A stretch of 64,000 nucleotides of DNA from Nocardia sp. NBC_00508 (GTDB taxonomy: Bacteria > Actinomycetota > Actinomycetes > Mycobacteriales > Mycobacteriaceae): the NCBI RefSeq assembly GCF_036346875.1, contig NZ_CP107852.1, forward strand, positions 7,440,001 to 7,504,000, read 5' to 3'. The translations under genes and the position numbers were made by a program. This document shows, piece by piece, positions 40,104-49,440 of this stretch. The notes under the pieces were generated by a model. The model was given only the letters and a program-made list of their open reading frames with translations, ran no database searches and was not told the origin of the DNA. Each line of letters starts with the position of its first letter. Positions within the stretch are counted from its first letter, which is position 1.

Positions 40104-41681
40104 CGCACGACTCGGCGTCCCCGGATCGACACCGGGCGCGGCCGCTCCACGGGCCGTCCTGCTCGGCGCGTATGCCGACCGGCATGCCATAACCTCGCGG
40201 CACCGGGTGGTCGGCAAGTTCTCCGCCCTGGCGAAGGTGAGCACCCCATCCTCGAGCGCGCCCTTGCGCAGCAGCTTGCGGTCGCGGAAGTAGTTGTTGA
40301 TCACCTGCCACGGACCGTTGGTGCCCTGCCGTGGCATCACCGCGTCGCCGCGCTGGATGTAGCCGGAGGTCAGCGCCCCGCCCATGACCGAATCCTGTCC
40401 TCGGTCGCCGTCGCGGGCGATGGCCTCCACCCGGCTGAACCCGTTGGCCTTCATGTGATTGAGCAGGCGGCAGAAGTATTCGGCCGCGAGGTCGGCCTTC
40501 AGCGTCCAGGACGCGTTGGTGTAGCCGAGCACCATCATGGCGTTCGGCACACCGTCGAGCATCGCGCCCTTGTAGACCACCCGGTCGCAGGTGACCACCG
40601 CCTCGCCGTCGATCTCCAGGCTCATGCCGCCGAGCATCTGCACGCTCAGGCCGGTGGCGCTGATCACCAGGTCTGCGGGTAGCTCCGCACCGGAGACCAG
40701 GCGGATACCGGTCTCGGTGAACGTCTCGATGCGGTCGGTGACGATCGACGCCTTGCCACTGCGCAGCACCTTGAACAGATCACCGTTGGGCACTACGCAC
40801 AGGCGCTGGTCCCACGGGTTGTAGCTCGGGGTGAAGTGGCGCATGTCGATATCCGAGCCCACTTGCATTCGCACGGCGCCGAGCAGCAGCTTCTTGGCCG
40901 CCTCCGGATTGGTGCGGGAGAGCTGGAAGCTGGCGCGCTGCAACGCGATATTGCGGGCGCGTCCCATCCGGTAGACCACCCTGGTGGGGACCTTGGCCAG
41001 TTTCATACCCACCGCGACCGGATCGTCGGCGGGCAGCGCGGCGATGTAGGTCGGCGAGCGCTGCAGCATGGTGACGTGCGCCGCCGCATCGCTCATGGCC
41101 GGAATCAGCGTGATCGCGGTGGCGCCCGAGCCGATCACCACCACCCGCTTGCCCGTGTAGTCGAGATCGTCGGGCCAGTGCTGCGGATGCACGATCCGCC
41201 CGCCGAAACTCTCCTCGCCCGGGAACCGCGGGCGGTAGCCGTTGTCGTAGTCGTAGTAGCCGGTACAGCCGACGAGGAAGTCGCTCGTGTAGATCTCGGT
41301 CTCGCCAGTTCGCTCGTCGAGCGCCTCGACCGTCCAGGTGGACGTCGTGCTGGACCAGCGCGCCGTGGTCACCTTGCGGCCGAATCGGATGTGCTTGGCG
41401 ACGCCGTACTCGGCGGCGGTCTCCTCGATGTACTGCTGGATGTGCGGCCCGTCGGCGAGCACTTTCGTGCCGTGCCAAGGGCGGAAGCCGTAACCGAAGG
41501 TGTACATGTCCGAGTCGGAGCGAATGCCGGGATAGCGGAACAGGTCCCAGGTGCCGCCGATGGCGCTCCTACGCTCCAGGATCGCGTAGCTGCGCCCGGT
41601 CTTCTCCCTGGTGAGATGACAGGCCATGCCGATTCCGGACAGCCCGGCGCCGATGATCAATACGTCGACATGCCGCATCAT
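40098..41681 (-). CDS. EthA-like FAD-containing Baeyer-Villiger monooxygenase
   Basis: A 527-residue flavin monooxygenase with FAD motif IIGAGLSGIGMACHL, the Baeyer-Villiger fingerprint FGGRIVHPQHWP (FxGxxxHxxxWP) and NADPH motif VVVIGSGATAITLIPAM. The ends of the domain (SDMYTFGYGFRPW, YTNASWTLKADLAAEYFCRLL) resemble EthA, which activates ethionamide in M. tuberculosis. It inserts oxygen next to ketone carbonyls. The EthR-type TetR gene expected next to ethA is not divergent here; the TetR present points the other way. The last 30 residues are a low-complexity tail. Confidence 0.9.
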   Translation of the reverse strand: MMRHVDVLIIGAGLSGIGMACHLTREKTGRSYAILERRSAIGGTWDLFRYPGIRSDSDMYTFGYGFRPWHGTKVLADGPHIQQYIEETAAEYGVAKHIRFGRKVTTARWSSTTSTWTVEALDERTGETEIYTSDFLVGCTGYYDYDNGYRPRFPGEESFGGRIVHPQHWPDDLDYTGKRVVVIGSGATAITLIPAMSDAAAHVTMLQRSPTYIAALPADDPVAVGMKLAKVPTRVVYRMGRARNIALQRASFQLSRTNPEAAKKLLLGAVRMQVGSDIDMRHFTPSYNPWDQRLCVVPNGDLFKVLRSGKASIVTDRIETFTETGIRLVSGAELPADLVISATGLSVQMLGGMSLEIDGEAVVTCDRVVYKGAMLDGVPNAMMVLGYTNASWTLKADLAAEYFCRLLNHMKANGFSRVEAIARDGDRGQDSVMGGALTSGYIQRGDAVMPRQGTNGPWQVINNYFRDRKLLRKGALEDGVLTFARAENLPTTRCREVMACRSAYAPSRTARGAAAPGVDPGTPSRAL

Positions 41682-42061
41682 TGAGGTACTCGTTTCGTTC
41701 GATCAGCCCGCACCGTGGGCGCGTGCTCAGCCCAGAGTACGTGTTATTCATGGTTACGTCTAGTTGCGAATAGTGACACGGACGGGAATCCGAGTGAAAA
41801 CCGGCCCGGTCGCAAACCGGTTCGGCGAGCGCATGGTGCCGATCCTGGAGCGCAAAGGACTGTGGCGGCATCCGGACCGGGGCGCCCGCGTCGCCACAGC
41901 CACCCCTTCGCGACGTCGTCCAGCAGCTGACCCGCTGTGCACCCGATGCATGTCCGCATCGGCCGCAACACCCCAGTTATCTCTGCGCCGCTCCCGGCGG
42001 CGAGAATGGTCTAGCGTTCGGCTCACGAGCCGCTACAACTGCTCGTTCTCGTAAGGGAGTC
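41682..42061. other. Divergent intergenic region, no gene seen
   Basis: This 380-bp gap separates the monooxygenase from the cationic amino acid transporter. It contains only short overlapping frames without ribosome binding sites. GTAAGGGAG at 42052-42060 is the transporter RBS. No operator-like palindrome was recognised. Confidence 0.5.
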
Positions 42062-43453
42062 ATGACAACCGCACCAGCCCGGCGATGGCGCCGCCGCCTG
42101 CCCGACACGACTACCGAGGCAGGCGCGCCCACGCTCGCGCGCAGGCTCGGACGACTCGATCTCACCGCCATGGGCGTCGGCACCATCGTCGGCGCGGGGA
42201 TCTTCGTCATCACGGGTGTGGCCGCGGCGGAGAAGGCCGGGCCCGCCATCATGCTGTCGTTCGCGCTGGCCGGGACGGTGTGTGTGCTGGTGGCACTCTG
42301 CTACAGCGAGCTCGCGGCCATGGTGCCGGTTTCCGGCAGTGCCTACACCTACACCTATGCGACGCTCGGCGAAGGACCGGCATTCCTGGTCGGCTGGAAT
42401 CTGCTGCTCGAGTTCGTCATCGCGGGCGCCGCGGTAGCGATCGGCTGGTCCGCCACCACCGTGTCGGCGCTCGATTCGCTGTTCGGCGTCACCATCCCGC
42501 AGGCGCTCACCGCTGGACCCACCGAGGGCGGCGTGGTGAACCTGCCCGCCGTGCTGATCATCGCCGCCGTCGTCGCGGTGCTGTCGGGCGAGGTGACGTT
42601 CACCGCGCGCATCACCAAGGTGCTGGTGGGCGTGACCATCGGTGTGCTCGTGCTGGTGGTCGCCGTCGGCGCCCCGCACGTGGACGTGGGCAACTGGACG
42701 CCGTACGCGCCGTTCGGGATCGGCGGCGTCATCGGTGGCGCGGCGATCGCCTTCTTCGCTTTCCTCGGCTTCGACGTCGTCGCCGCCTCGGCCGAGGAAG
42801 CCCGTAACCCGCGCCGCGACGTGCCGTTCGCCATCATCGGCACGGTGCTCATCGCGACCCTGCTCTACTCCCTGGTCAGCGCGGTGCTCACCGGCATGAC
42901 GCCGTTCGCGACGCTGAACAACAGCGCGCCGATCGCGACCGCGTTCGAGGCGGTGCGCATCGGATGGATCGGCGACGTCATCGTGATCGCTTCGATCATC
43001 GCGCTCAGCAAGGGCCTGCTGCTGATCGTGTACGCACAGGTGCGCCTGATGTTCGCGATGTGCCGCGACCGGCTGCTCCCCTACGGCCTCGCGGCAACCG
43101 GCAAGCGCGCGACCCCCGTGCGGCTGACGCTGCTGCTCGGCGCGGTCGGCGCCGTCATCGCCGGTCTGCTGCCGATCGACATCGTGGTCGAACTGGTGAA
43201 CATCGGCGCACTGTCGGCGTTCGCGGTGGTGTGCGTCGGAGTGCTGGTGCTGCGCCGCGTCGAGCCGGATCGCGAACGCCCATTCCGCACCCCGCTCGTC
43301 CCGCTGGTGCCGATCCTCGCGCTGATCGGCTGCGTCCTGCTCGCGACCACCCTCGAAGGACTGACCTGGGTGCGGTTCGGTGTATGGGTGCTGGTCGGCA
43401 TCGCGGTCTACCTCGGGTACGGACGCAAGCGCTCCACACTCGCGGGAGCCTAG
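42062..43453 (+). CDS. APC-superfamily cationic amino acid transporter
   Basis: A 463-residue membrane protein with twelve hydrophobic segments, belonging to the CAT/YfnA branch: LGRLDLTAMGVGTIVGAGIFVITGVAAAEKAGPA is the first-helix G-G-G-F substrate motif, followed by CYSELAAMVPVSGSAYTYTYATLGE. It takes up cationic or branched amino acids with protons. Its last 20 codons and the 86 bp beyond are duplicated 11.75 kb downstream (55149-55293), so the gene marks the left boundary of the accessory region. Confidence 0.9.
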   Translation: MTTAPARRWRRRLPDTTTEAGAPTLARRLGRLDLTAMGVGTIVGAGIFVITGVAAAEKAGPAIMLSFALAGTVCVLVALCYSELAAMVPVSGSAYTYTYATLGEGPAFLVGWNLLLEFVIAGAAVAIGWSATTVSALDSLFGVTIPQALTAGPTEGGVVNLPAVLIIAAVVAVLSGEVTFTARITKVLVGVTIGVLVLVVAVGAPHVDVGNWTPYAPFGIGGVIGGAAIAFFAFLGFDVVAASAEEARNPRRDVPFAIIGTVLIATLLYSLVSAVLTGMTPFATLNNSAPIATAFEAVRIGWIGDVIVIASIIALSKGLLLIVYAQVRLMFAMCRDRLLPYGLAATGKRATPVRLTLLLGAVGAVIAGLLPIDIVVELVNIGALSAFAVVCVGVLVLRRVEPDRERPFRTPLVPLVPILALIGCVLLATTLEGLTWVRFGVWVLVGIAVYLGYGRKRSTLAGA

Positions 43454-43539
43454 CCGCGCTCGGCGAATTCACCTGCGAGCTCGGACGCGCCATCGCCGGG
43501 TGAACCTGACCTCGGTTGCCCAAAGTGGCCTGCTCATCC
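43395..43539. repeat. Direct repeat P1 (transporter 3' end)
   Basis: 145 bp covering the last codons and downstream flank of the transporter gene. It recurs without gaps at 55149-55293 with about nine base differences by eye. Both copies keep the stop codon and flank, so the repeat arose by duplication rather than coding selection. Confidence 0.9.
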
Positions 43540-43735
43540 CGCGAGTGAGCGGGCTACTACGGACAGGCGAGCAGGTGGTTCCGGCGTTGCTCATGAAATG
43601 GATCCGCTTCCGCGCTGAACCGGATACCCGCGTGATCGCCAGGCACGGTCGGTGCATCGACCGACATTCGGGGTCAGAGATCGAGCGCGCTACTCAAAGA
43701 TGGGAACCCGCCAGCAGTACGCGAGGATGTAAATC

Positions 43736-44803
43736 GTGCACGAGAATGACCGAACCGAGGCGTACATGGCCGAGGACCGCAAGAACATGACCGAACCGGC
43801 ACGCGTCTTCCTGGACAGATGGCTGGCCAGCATGGGAAGTGCGCTGCCGCAGTGGCGCCGTTCCTACCTGCCCGCGGACTTTCCTTTCGACTTCACGCTC
43901 GATTCCCTGGACGCGCTGGAACCGATCGTGCTCGCGCGCTATCCGGACCAGGATGCCATCGACGTCGAGGACAATGCGGAGTTCACCACCGGCACGGTGC
44001 GATACATCGGTGAAGTCCTGTTGCGTGTCGCGCCGGCCCGATGGGGTTATCAGGATCGTGCAGGTGACGACCTCAACCCCTACAACCGCACCGCGGTCAT
44101 CCGCTCCAACACCCCGGCGGAGTTCAGGGCAGGTGTGATCCCGGAATTCTATCTGCGTCAGCTGGTCCGAGATCGAGAACGGGGCACCCTGCAGAAATCC
44201 GCCACCCCGCTGCTGGCCGCCTGCCGGGAAGCCGGGCGCGCAGACCCACCCGCCACGCGCGACGCAGTCCCGGACTGGTGTGAATTCTTCACACTCGAGG
44301 AGTATCGCAGGTTCGCTGCAGAGGTGGACTCCGCCTTGGGTTCGTTCGGTGCCGACGGCCAGGACATCGACGGCGGCTCTGTCAGCTTGCCTGCGGGCGA
44401 TCCGAATCCCGAGATGGAGTATTTCGACATCGAAGGACTGGCCCTCCAGTGCCGAGCAAGCGATATCGAAGACTGGTCGGTCCTCTGCTTCTCCGTGATC
44501 GACGATTACGTCACAGGACAGCCGCAACGGGACTGGCTCACCGGAGTCTCTTTCACCCGAGTCGAGGATCTGCTGGAACCGTGGCTCGCCGATGAGCCCG
44601 AGCTGTTGTTCGAACCCGGACCCGACGATCGGGAGCAACCCTTCTCGATCCGGCTCGAAGATGGCAGATACCTCCACTTTCTCGCCACGGTCCCGGAACT
44701 GGAGGGAATTCCAGAAATCACGACGTTCGTCCCCAACTCCGCAGTACGGGCATGGAACATACCTGTTGAGAAGCTCGTGCAGTGGGGGACTCAACACCTC
44801 TGA
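43736..44803 (+). CDS. Conserved hypothetical protein, 355 aa
   Basis: I do not recognise a named family. The GTG at 43736 follows GAGGA at 43723-43727; ATG 43766 is an alternative. The protein is soluble and acidic, with two halves: residues 20-110 (FPFDFTLDSLDALEPIVLARYPD, RYIGEVLLRVAPARWGY) look like a small alpha/beta domain found in many streptomycete hypotheticals, and residues 170-355 form a second acidic domain rich in Asp and Trp. It lies between repeats P1 and V1, so it belongs to the mosaic region. Confidence 0.6.
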   Translation: MHENDRTEAYMAEDRKNMTEPARVFLDRWLASMGSALPQWRRSYLPADFPFDFTLDSLDALEPIVLARYPDQDAIDVEDNAEFTTGTVRYIGEVLLRVAPARWGYQDRAGDDLNPYNRTAVIRSNTPAEFRAGVIPEFYLRQLVRDRERGTLQKSATPLLAACREAGRADPPATRDAVPDWCEFFTLEEYRRFAAEVDSALGSFGADGQDIDGGSVSLPAGDPNPEMEYFDIEGLALQCRASDIEDWSVLCFSVIDDYVTGQPQRDWLTGVSFTRVEDLLEPWLADEPELLFEPGPDDREQPFSIRLEDGRYLHFLATVPELEGIPEITTFVPNSAVRAWNIPVEKLVQWGTQHL

Positions 44804-44850
44804 GCCGAGCCGGCACGCGCAGATTGCCGCGTCAGGCAACGTTTCTGGTC

Positions 44851-45195
44851 GCATTGGTCGGATAGGGCCGGCATGGTATCGGAGGAGTTGGCGGCGCTAT
44901 GCGGCGCGTGCGAAGCGTTTGGGTTCGACCCCACAGCTGCGGAACTCATCCACCATTCCAGCAATGCCGTCTACGTTCTGCCTCGACAGAGTCAGGCCGA
45001 TACGAAGAACAGACCGGCGCCATAGGCGTCGCGAGCGGAGACGAAGAAGCCCTCGTCCGTTTCCCGGAGGGCCACGCCGGAATTCTCGATGATGCTGCGC
45101 GCGACGGCGAGATCGTCGACCGCGATGGTCATGGCGGCCAAGTACGACGGCGCGGGTGCCGGCTCGCCCGGCAGGACGACGTCAGCCTGCGAGGC
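44851..45195. repeat. Direct repeat V1 (phosphotransferase remnant plus VOC gene 3' end)
   Basis: About 345 bp nearly identical to 61965-62309, offset 17,114 bp with no gaps until similarity falls off near 45190. Beyond that the VOC reading frame still aligns at protein level but with many synonymous changes. Confidence 0.9.
44873..45025 (+). pseudogene. Phosphotransferase N-terminal remnant (copy 1)
   Basis: A 51-codon frame MVSEELAALCGACEAFG... with ELIHHSSNAVYVLP, which resembles the N-lobe start of aminoglycoside-phosphotransferase-fold kinases (L-x-x-H/Y-S/G-x-N-A-V). It then runs into the antisense of the VOC gene's last codons and stops. The rest of the kinase is missing. The same truncation occurs in copy 2. 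Confidence 0.5.
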
Positions 45196-45201
45196 GCGCA
45201 C
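44992..45201 (-). pseudogene. Truncated VOC/glyoxalase-like gene fragment
   Basis: Sixty-nine residues (from RASQADVVLPGEPAPAPSY to GAGLFFVSA) match the C-terminus of the intact VOC protein at 62106-62999 with only a few changes. The N-terminal three quarters are absent and no start or RBS is present. Homology can be followed a short way upstream (QLPKIVRASQ against QLELVRASQ), so the fragment was once longer. Confidence 0.85.
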
Positions 45202-45325
45202 GATCTTCGGGAGTTGAGGGCCAACTGCGCGTGTAGTCCGGCGCTGAGACGTGGCTGCGACCTTCCGACTCTAGGTCGAGTCCGGCTACTTGATGGCGTG
45301 ATGAGCCGCGGACCGGGCCTGTGTA

Positions 45326-45370
45326 GTGATACGCGTCACATGATGTCAGGATGTTCGTCGATGCGGTGTC
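45326..45370 (+). promoter_or_regulatory. Candidate ECF41 promoter of the first flavoprotein-sigma unit
   Basis: GTGATACGCGTCAC (45326-45339) and TGTCAGGA (45344-45351) recur, with small changes in sequence and spacing, ahead of the second unit. Two readings fit the ECF41 consensus TGTCACA-N16-CGTC: CGTCACA-N15-CGTC (45334-45359) or TGTCAGG-N16-TGTC (45344-45370). Either would place the start of transcription 30-45 bp ahead of the ATG at 45405. Confidence 0.5.
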
Positions 45371-45404
45371 TTGTGCTCGAGCCTCTCGGAGCGAAGGAGA
45401 CACG

Positions 45405-46595
45405 ATGAGCAAGAACACCGATGTGGTCGTGATCGGCGGCGGATATGCCGGAGTGATGGCGGCCAATCGTTTGATGCAGCGCGACGACGTGACGGTGACC
45501 GTGATCAATCCGCGCCCGGTCTTTGTTCCGCGGCTGCGTCTGCACCAGCTGGTGGGCGGGACCCACGATGCGGTCGTCGACTACCAGGAAGTCCTGGCCG
45601 AGGGCATCCGGCTGGTCGTCGACAGTGTGACGCGGATCGACGCAGCCGGGCGCAGCGTGACGCTGGCCGAGGGCGGCACGGTCGGCTACGACTACCTCAT
45701 CTACGCGGTGGGCAGCGGCAGCTTCGGCCTGTGGGTCCCGGGCGCGGCCGAGTTCGCCTATCCGATCGCGACCCTGGAGGCGGCGCAGCGGCTGCGGTCG
45801 GTGCTCTACGACACGCCCGTGAGGGCCGCGGTTACGGTCGTCGGGGCCGGTCCGACCGGCATCGAGACCGCCGCGGAACTGGCAGAGCAGGGTCGCGCCG
45901 TCACGTTGATCTGTGGAGGTGCCCTCGGTCCGTACCTGCACCCCCGGGCCCGACGCACAGCCCACAAGTACCTCGCCCAGCTGGGGGTCGGCGTGCTCGA
46001 AGGCCCCGATGCGTCGGTCACTGCGGTGACACGGGAGGCCGTGGAACTCGGTGACGGCCGCACGTTGGCGAGTCAGGTCACCATCTGGACCGCGGGCTTC
46101 GGTGTGCCCGATCTGGCCGACCGCAGCGGGCTGCGCACCGACGCCGCTGGGCGCCTGCTTACCGACGAAACCTTGACCAGCGTCGACGACGAGCGCATCG
46201 TCGCGGCGGGCGACTCGTCGGCACCATCTGACCTGCCGTTCCGGATGAGCGCCTACGCCGCGGGATGCCTGGGCGCCCATGCCGCCGACACCGTGCTGAA
46301 CCGGATCGCAGGTAAACAGCCTGCACCGATCGACCTGTCGTTCCCCGCCATGTGCATCAGCTTCGGGCGTCGCACCGGGATCTTCCAGCTCGCCCACAAG
46401 GACGACACCGCGATGCGGCTCTACCTCAGCGGCCTCGCGGGCAAGAAGCTCAAGGAGCTCTCGTGCGCCTTCAGCGTCAAGCATCTGGTGACCGAAGCGC
46501 GCAAGCCCGGTTCGCACTCCTGGCCCAAGGACGGCAAGCACAGGCCGATGTTGCTGCAGGCCCAGCGCGGCGACACGGCGGCACCGGTCGCGTAG
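45405..46595 (+). CDS. NDH-2-like FAD/NAD(P) oxidoreductase, ECF41 partner (copy 1)
   Basis: A 396-residue flavoprotein of the type-II NADH dehydrogenase/AIF superfamily: FAD motif VVIGGGYAGVMAANRL, NAD motif VVGAGPTGIETAAEL, and the second FAD motif RIVAAGDSSAP. No C-terminal membrane helix is visible, so it is probably soluble. An ECF41 sigma gene follows after 147 bp, the usual arrangement in which the sigma factor controls an adjacent oxidoreductase, decarboxylase or epimerase. A paralogue of identical length is at 53835-55025. Confidence 0.86.
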   Translation: MSKNTDVVVIGGGYAGVMAANRLMQRDDVTVTVINPRPVFVPRLRLHQLVGGTHDAVVDYQEVLAEGIRLVVDSVTRIDAAGRSVTLAEGGTVGYDYLIYAVGSGSFGLWVPGAAEFAYPIATLEAAQRLRSVLYDTPVRAAVTVVGAGPTGIETAAELAEQGRAVTLICGGALGPYLHPRARRTAHKYLAQLGVGVLEGPDASVTAVTREAVELGDGRTLASQVTIWTAGFGVPDLADRSGLRTDAAGRLLTDETLTSVDDERIVAAGDSSAPSDLPFRMSAYAAGCLGAHAADTVLNRIAGKQPAPIDLSFPAMCISFGRRTGIFQLAHKDDTAMRLYLSGLAGKKLKELSCAFSVKHLVTEARKPGSHSWPKDGKHRPMLLQAQRGDTAAPVA

Positions 46596-46742
46596 GACAC
46601 CGGATTCACCGTCGTCGAGTCGGCAGCCGGTGATCTCGGCAGCACGATGTGCGACAGCGCCCGAATAGCGGACGCCGCCGCACATCGTGCGTCATCGGCG
46701 ACCCGGCGCCGGACCCAACGGCTACCGACAGGAGAGGACTCC

Positions 46743-47702
46743 ATGGACACAACGGGTGAACCCCGCGGCCGGCGGAAGGCCGACAACGAGGCAGCGGGCC
46801 TCGACAGCGGCAACGACGCCACCGACCCGGCGACCGAGGCTTTCGTCGCGCACCGCAACCTGCTGTTCACCGTCGCCTACGAGATGCTCGGATCGGCGGC
46901 CGACGCCGAGGACGTCTTGCAAGAAGCCTGGCTGCGATGGGTGAAGGTCGACGTGGGGCAGGTGAGCGATCAACGCGCCTACCTGGTCCGGATCACCACC
47001 CGGCAAGCGCTCAACCGGCTGCGCTCGATGAAACGCCGCAGAGAGTCATACGTGGGCTCGTGGCTGCCTGAGCCGCTGCTCACCACTCCGGATGTGGCCG
47101 CCGACGTCGAACTCTCCGAAAGCGTGTCGATGGCGCTGATGCTTGTCCTCGAGACACTGACCCCGACCGAACGCGCGGTGTTCGTGCTGCGCGAAGCATT
47201 CGGGATCGGCTACGACGAGATCGCGGCCGCGGTCGACAAAACCCCCGCCGCCGTGCATCAGATCGCCCACCGCGCCCGCCTCCACGTCGAAGCCCGCCGC
47301 CCGCGCCGCGCGGTCACCGCACGGCAGGCCGAGGCGGCGCTCGAAGCCTTCCGGCGTGCGCTCGAGACTCGGGACCTGCAGGGCCTGCTCGAGGTGCTCG
47401 CCCCTGACGTCGTGGCGATCAGCGACGGTGGTGGCATCAAGCAGGCCACACCACGGCCGATCATCGGGGCTGGCAAGGTTGCCCGTTTCATCGTCGGCGG
47501 CCTCACCAAGAACGACGTCCCGCTCACCGTCGAGCCGACCGTGGTCAACGGCAGCCCCGCACTGGCTCTGCACGTCGACGGGGAACTCGACGGCGTCATC
47601 GCGATGCGCGTCGAGGACACCCGCATCACCGGCCTCTACTACGTCCGCAACCCGCAGAAACTGACCCACATCGAATCCGAGACCCCTCTCACCCTGCGAT
47701 GA
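46743..47702 (+). CDS. ECF41-type sigma factor (SigJ-like) with C-terminal SnoaL-like domain (copy 1)
   Basis: A 319-residue sigma factor. After a 30-residue polar tail, region 2 is FVAHRNLLFTVAYEMLGSAADAEDVLQEAWLRW and region 4 is LTPTERAVFVLREAFGIGYDEIAAAVDKTPAAVHQIAHRAR. Residues 215-319 form the NTF2/SnoaL-like extension that replaces an anti-sigma factor; its ISDGGGIKQA (DGGGK position) and NPQKL motifs match the group. RBS ACAGGAGAGG precedes ATG 46743. Confidence 0.9.
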   Translation: MDTTGEPRGRRKADNEAAGLDSGNDATDPATEAFVAHRNLLFTVAYEMLGSAADAEDVLQEAWLRWVKVDVGQVSDQRAYLVRITTRQALNRLRSMKRRRESYVGSWLPEPLLTTPDVAADVELSESVSMALMLVLETLTPTERAVFVLREAFGIGYDEIAAAVDKTPAAVHQIAHRARLHVEARRPRRAVTARQAEAALEAFRRALETRDLQGLLEVLAPDVVAISDGGGIKQATPRPIIGAGKVARFIVGGLTKNDVPLTVEPTVVNGSPALALHVDGELDGVIAMRVEDTRITGLYYVRNPQKLTHIESETPLTLR

Positions 47703-47737
47703 ACGCCGGTCACGGCCCAACTGTTCGAGGAGTAGAC

Positions 47738-48796
47738 ATGACCACGCGGGCACCGCTCGTCCCCGATGCGCTTCCGTCACGATGGCCGACGGTGGCCAGA
47801 GCAGTCGTCCTGCTCACGGCGATCATCGGCGTGCTGCTCGTCGCCTTCGCCTGGCCGTCGGTGCGGTCATCGGTGCACGATGTGCCGATCGCCGTCGCAG
47901 GGCCGGCTACGGCGGTCGCGCAGATCCGCACCGCACTGGAGCAGCGTCTGCCGGGCGGGTTCGAGATCACCGAAGTCGCCGACACCGCGGCCGCTGAACA
48001 ACTCATCCGCGACCGGCAGGTGTACGGGGCGATCGACCTCAGCTCCGGCACCCCGCAGGTCATCGTCGCCTCCGCCGCCAGCACAGCGGTCGCCCAGACC
48101 CTGCAGACCATGGCGACCGGCCTCGGCCAGGCAGGGAAACCTGGCACACCGGTCGCTGTCCGCGACCTCGCTGCCCTGCCCGCCGACGACCCACGCGGCG
48201 CCGGCCTGGCCGCAGGCGCCCTGCCACTGGTCATGGGCGGTCTGCTGGCCGCAGTGCTACTGACCCGGCTCGTCCACGGCACTGTCCGCCGGATCACCGG
48301 GGCACTCGCCTTCGCCGCTGCCGGCGGCCTGACTGTGGCAGCGATCCTGCAATTCTGGCTCGGCTCACTGAGCGGGTCCTACCCAGCCAACGCCGGCGCC
48401 GTCGCCCTGATCATCGCGGCCACCTCCCTAACCGTCCTCGGGCTGGAATCCCTGCTCGGATATGCCGGAATCGGGATCGGCGCCGTGCTCATGATGCTCA
48501 TCGGCAACCCCCTTTCGGGTACGGCGACTGCACCCGAGATGCTGCCCGGCTGGTCCGGCACGCTCGGCCAGCTACTGCCCCCCGGGGCTGGTGGCCAGTT
48601 GCTACGATCGACCGCCTTCTTCGACGGCCGCGGCGCCACCCACGCCGTCATCGTGCTGATCGCCTGGGGCGCGCTCGGTGCAATGCTCTGCGTGGCCGGA
48701 GGCCTGCGCACACGCCGGGCCGACAACGCCGCCGCAGGACTTCGCACCACCCGCACATCACCGGCCGACACCACGCCAGCGCGCCTCAGGAGCTGA
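47738..48796 (+). CDS. Multi-pass membrane protein, ABC-2/YhgE-like
   Basis: A 352-residue protein with a first membrane helix near residues 20-45, an extracytoplasmic domain of about 115 residues (VPIAVAGPATAVAQIRTALEQRLPGGFEI), then about five helices. This topology matches YhgE/ABC-2-type permease-like proteins of unknown substrate. RBS GAGGAG precedes ATG 47738, 36 bp after the sigma gene, so it is probably part of the same operon. The 25 bp just at and after its stop resemble the end of the sigma gene. Confidence 0.72.
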   Translation: MTTRAPLVPDALPSRWPTVARAVVLLTAIIGVLLVAFAWPSVRSSVHDVPIAVAGPATAVAQIRTALEQRLPGGFEITEVADTAAAEQLIRDRQVYGAIDLSSGTPQVIVASAASTAVAQTLQTMATGLGQAGKPGTPVAVRDLAALPADDPRGAGLAAGALPLVMGGLLAAVLLTRLVHGTVRRITGALAFAAAGGLTVAAILQFWLGSLSGSYPANAGAVALIIAATSLTVLGLESLLGYAGIGIGAVLMMLIGNPLSGTATAPEMLPGWSGTLGQLLPPGAGGQLLRSTAFFDGRGATHAVIVLIAWGALGAMLCVAGGLRTRRADNAAAGLRTTRTSPADTTPARLRS

Positions 48797-49440
48797 TCCA
48801 CATCGAATCCAGAACCCTGACTGCGGGAGCCGGGGGTGAGTCTGCGACCCCACACCGAATCGGCCGTACCCCGCGTTCTCATCACGCACAGCCGCGCATG
48901 AAACCAACAGCGCCACAACCCTGTTCACGGTTCCGACGAACCCACGGCTAGCAGAACAGCCGTCGGCTCGTATCCAGTGCTTCGGCTTAGCGCCGGATTC
49001 CGCCCAGTTTGCCTTCTGATTGCAATTTCATCGGATGTGAGACTCAGATCGGTTCGCACGCAACAACTGTGGGGATGGAGTCCTGCTGTTCGGAGGCGCA
49101 GTCACGACGAGTGCGAGACGGCCGCAGCCTATTGCCCTGTCCCATCGAAGTTGAGGCACTTCATGGGCTCTGCCTGCGGTGCCTCATCTGCGTGGGACGG
49201 TAGGCGAGCTATCCGTCCTATTGATCATGAGGCAGATCATCGTGTCCTCTGCCCTCTGCGGCAAGCGGGTTCGACCTCGCAGTGAGGGATCTCGGGTGGC
49301 GAGCCAGTCCCTTTCGGCGAGTCAGGTTCGGTGGCATCCGATGGGTCACCGTCGCCGGATGTTGTGGGGGTGGCTGCGCAGTCTGAAATAACGAATTCTC
49401 GTGATGTGGCGCCATGGTCGTTACCGGAAGTATTCATGTC
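48797..49440. other. 644-bp stretch without a recognised gene
   Basis: Base composition is lower in G/C than the surroundings and frames are short and unsupported by ribosome binding sites. I see no promoter, terminator or RNA gene I can defend. The first 20 bp continue the sigma-gene-end echo. Confidence 0.5.

Noticed and set aside
41764..42054. 96-codon plus-strand frame ahead of the cationic amino acid transporter
   Set aside because: No start signal or recognisable domain, and other frames cover the same DNA.
49009..49391. Short frames in the gene-free stretch at 48.8-49.4 kb
   Set aside because: Frames overlap each other on both strands, lack RBS and show no family resemblance.
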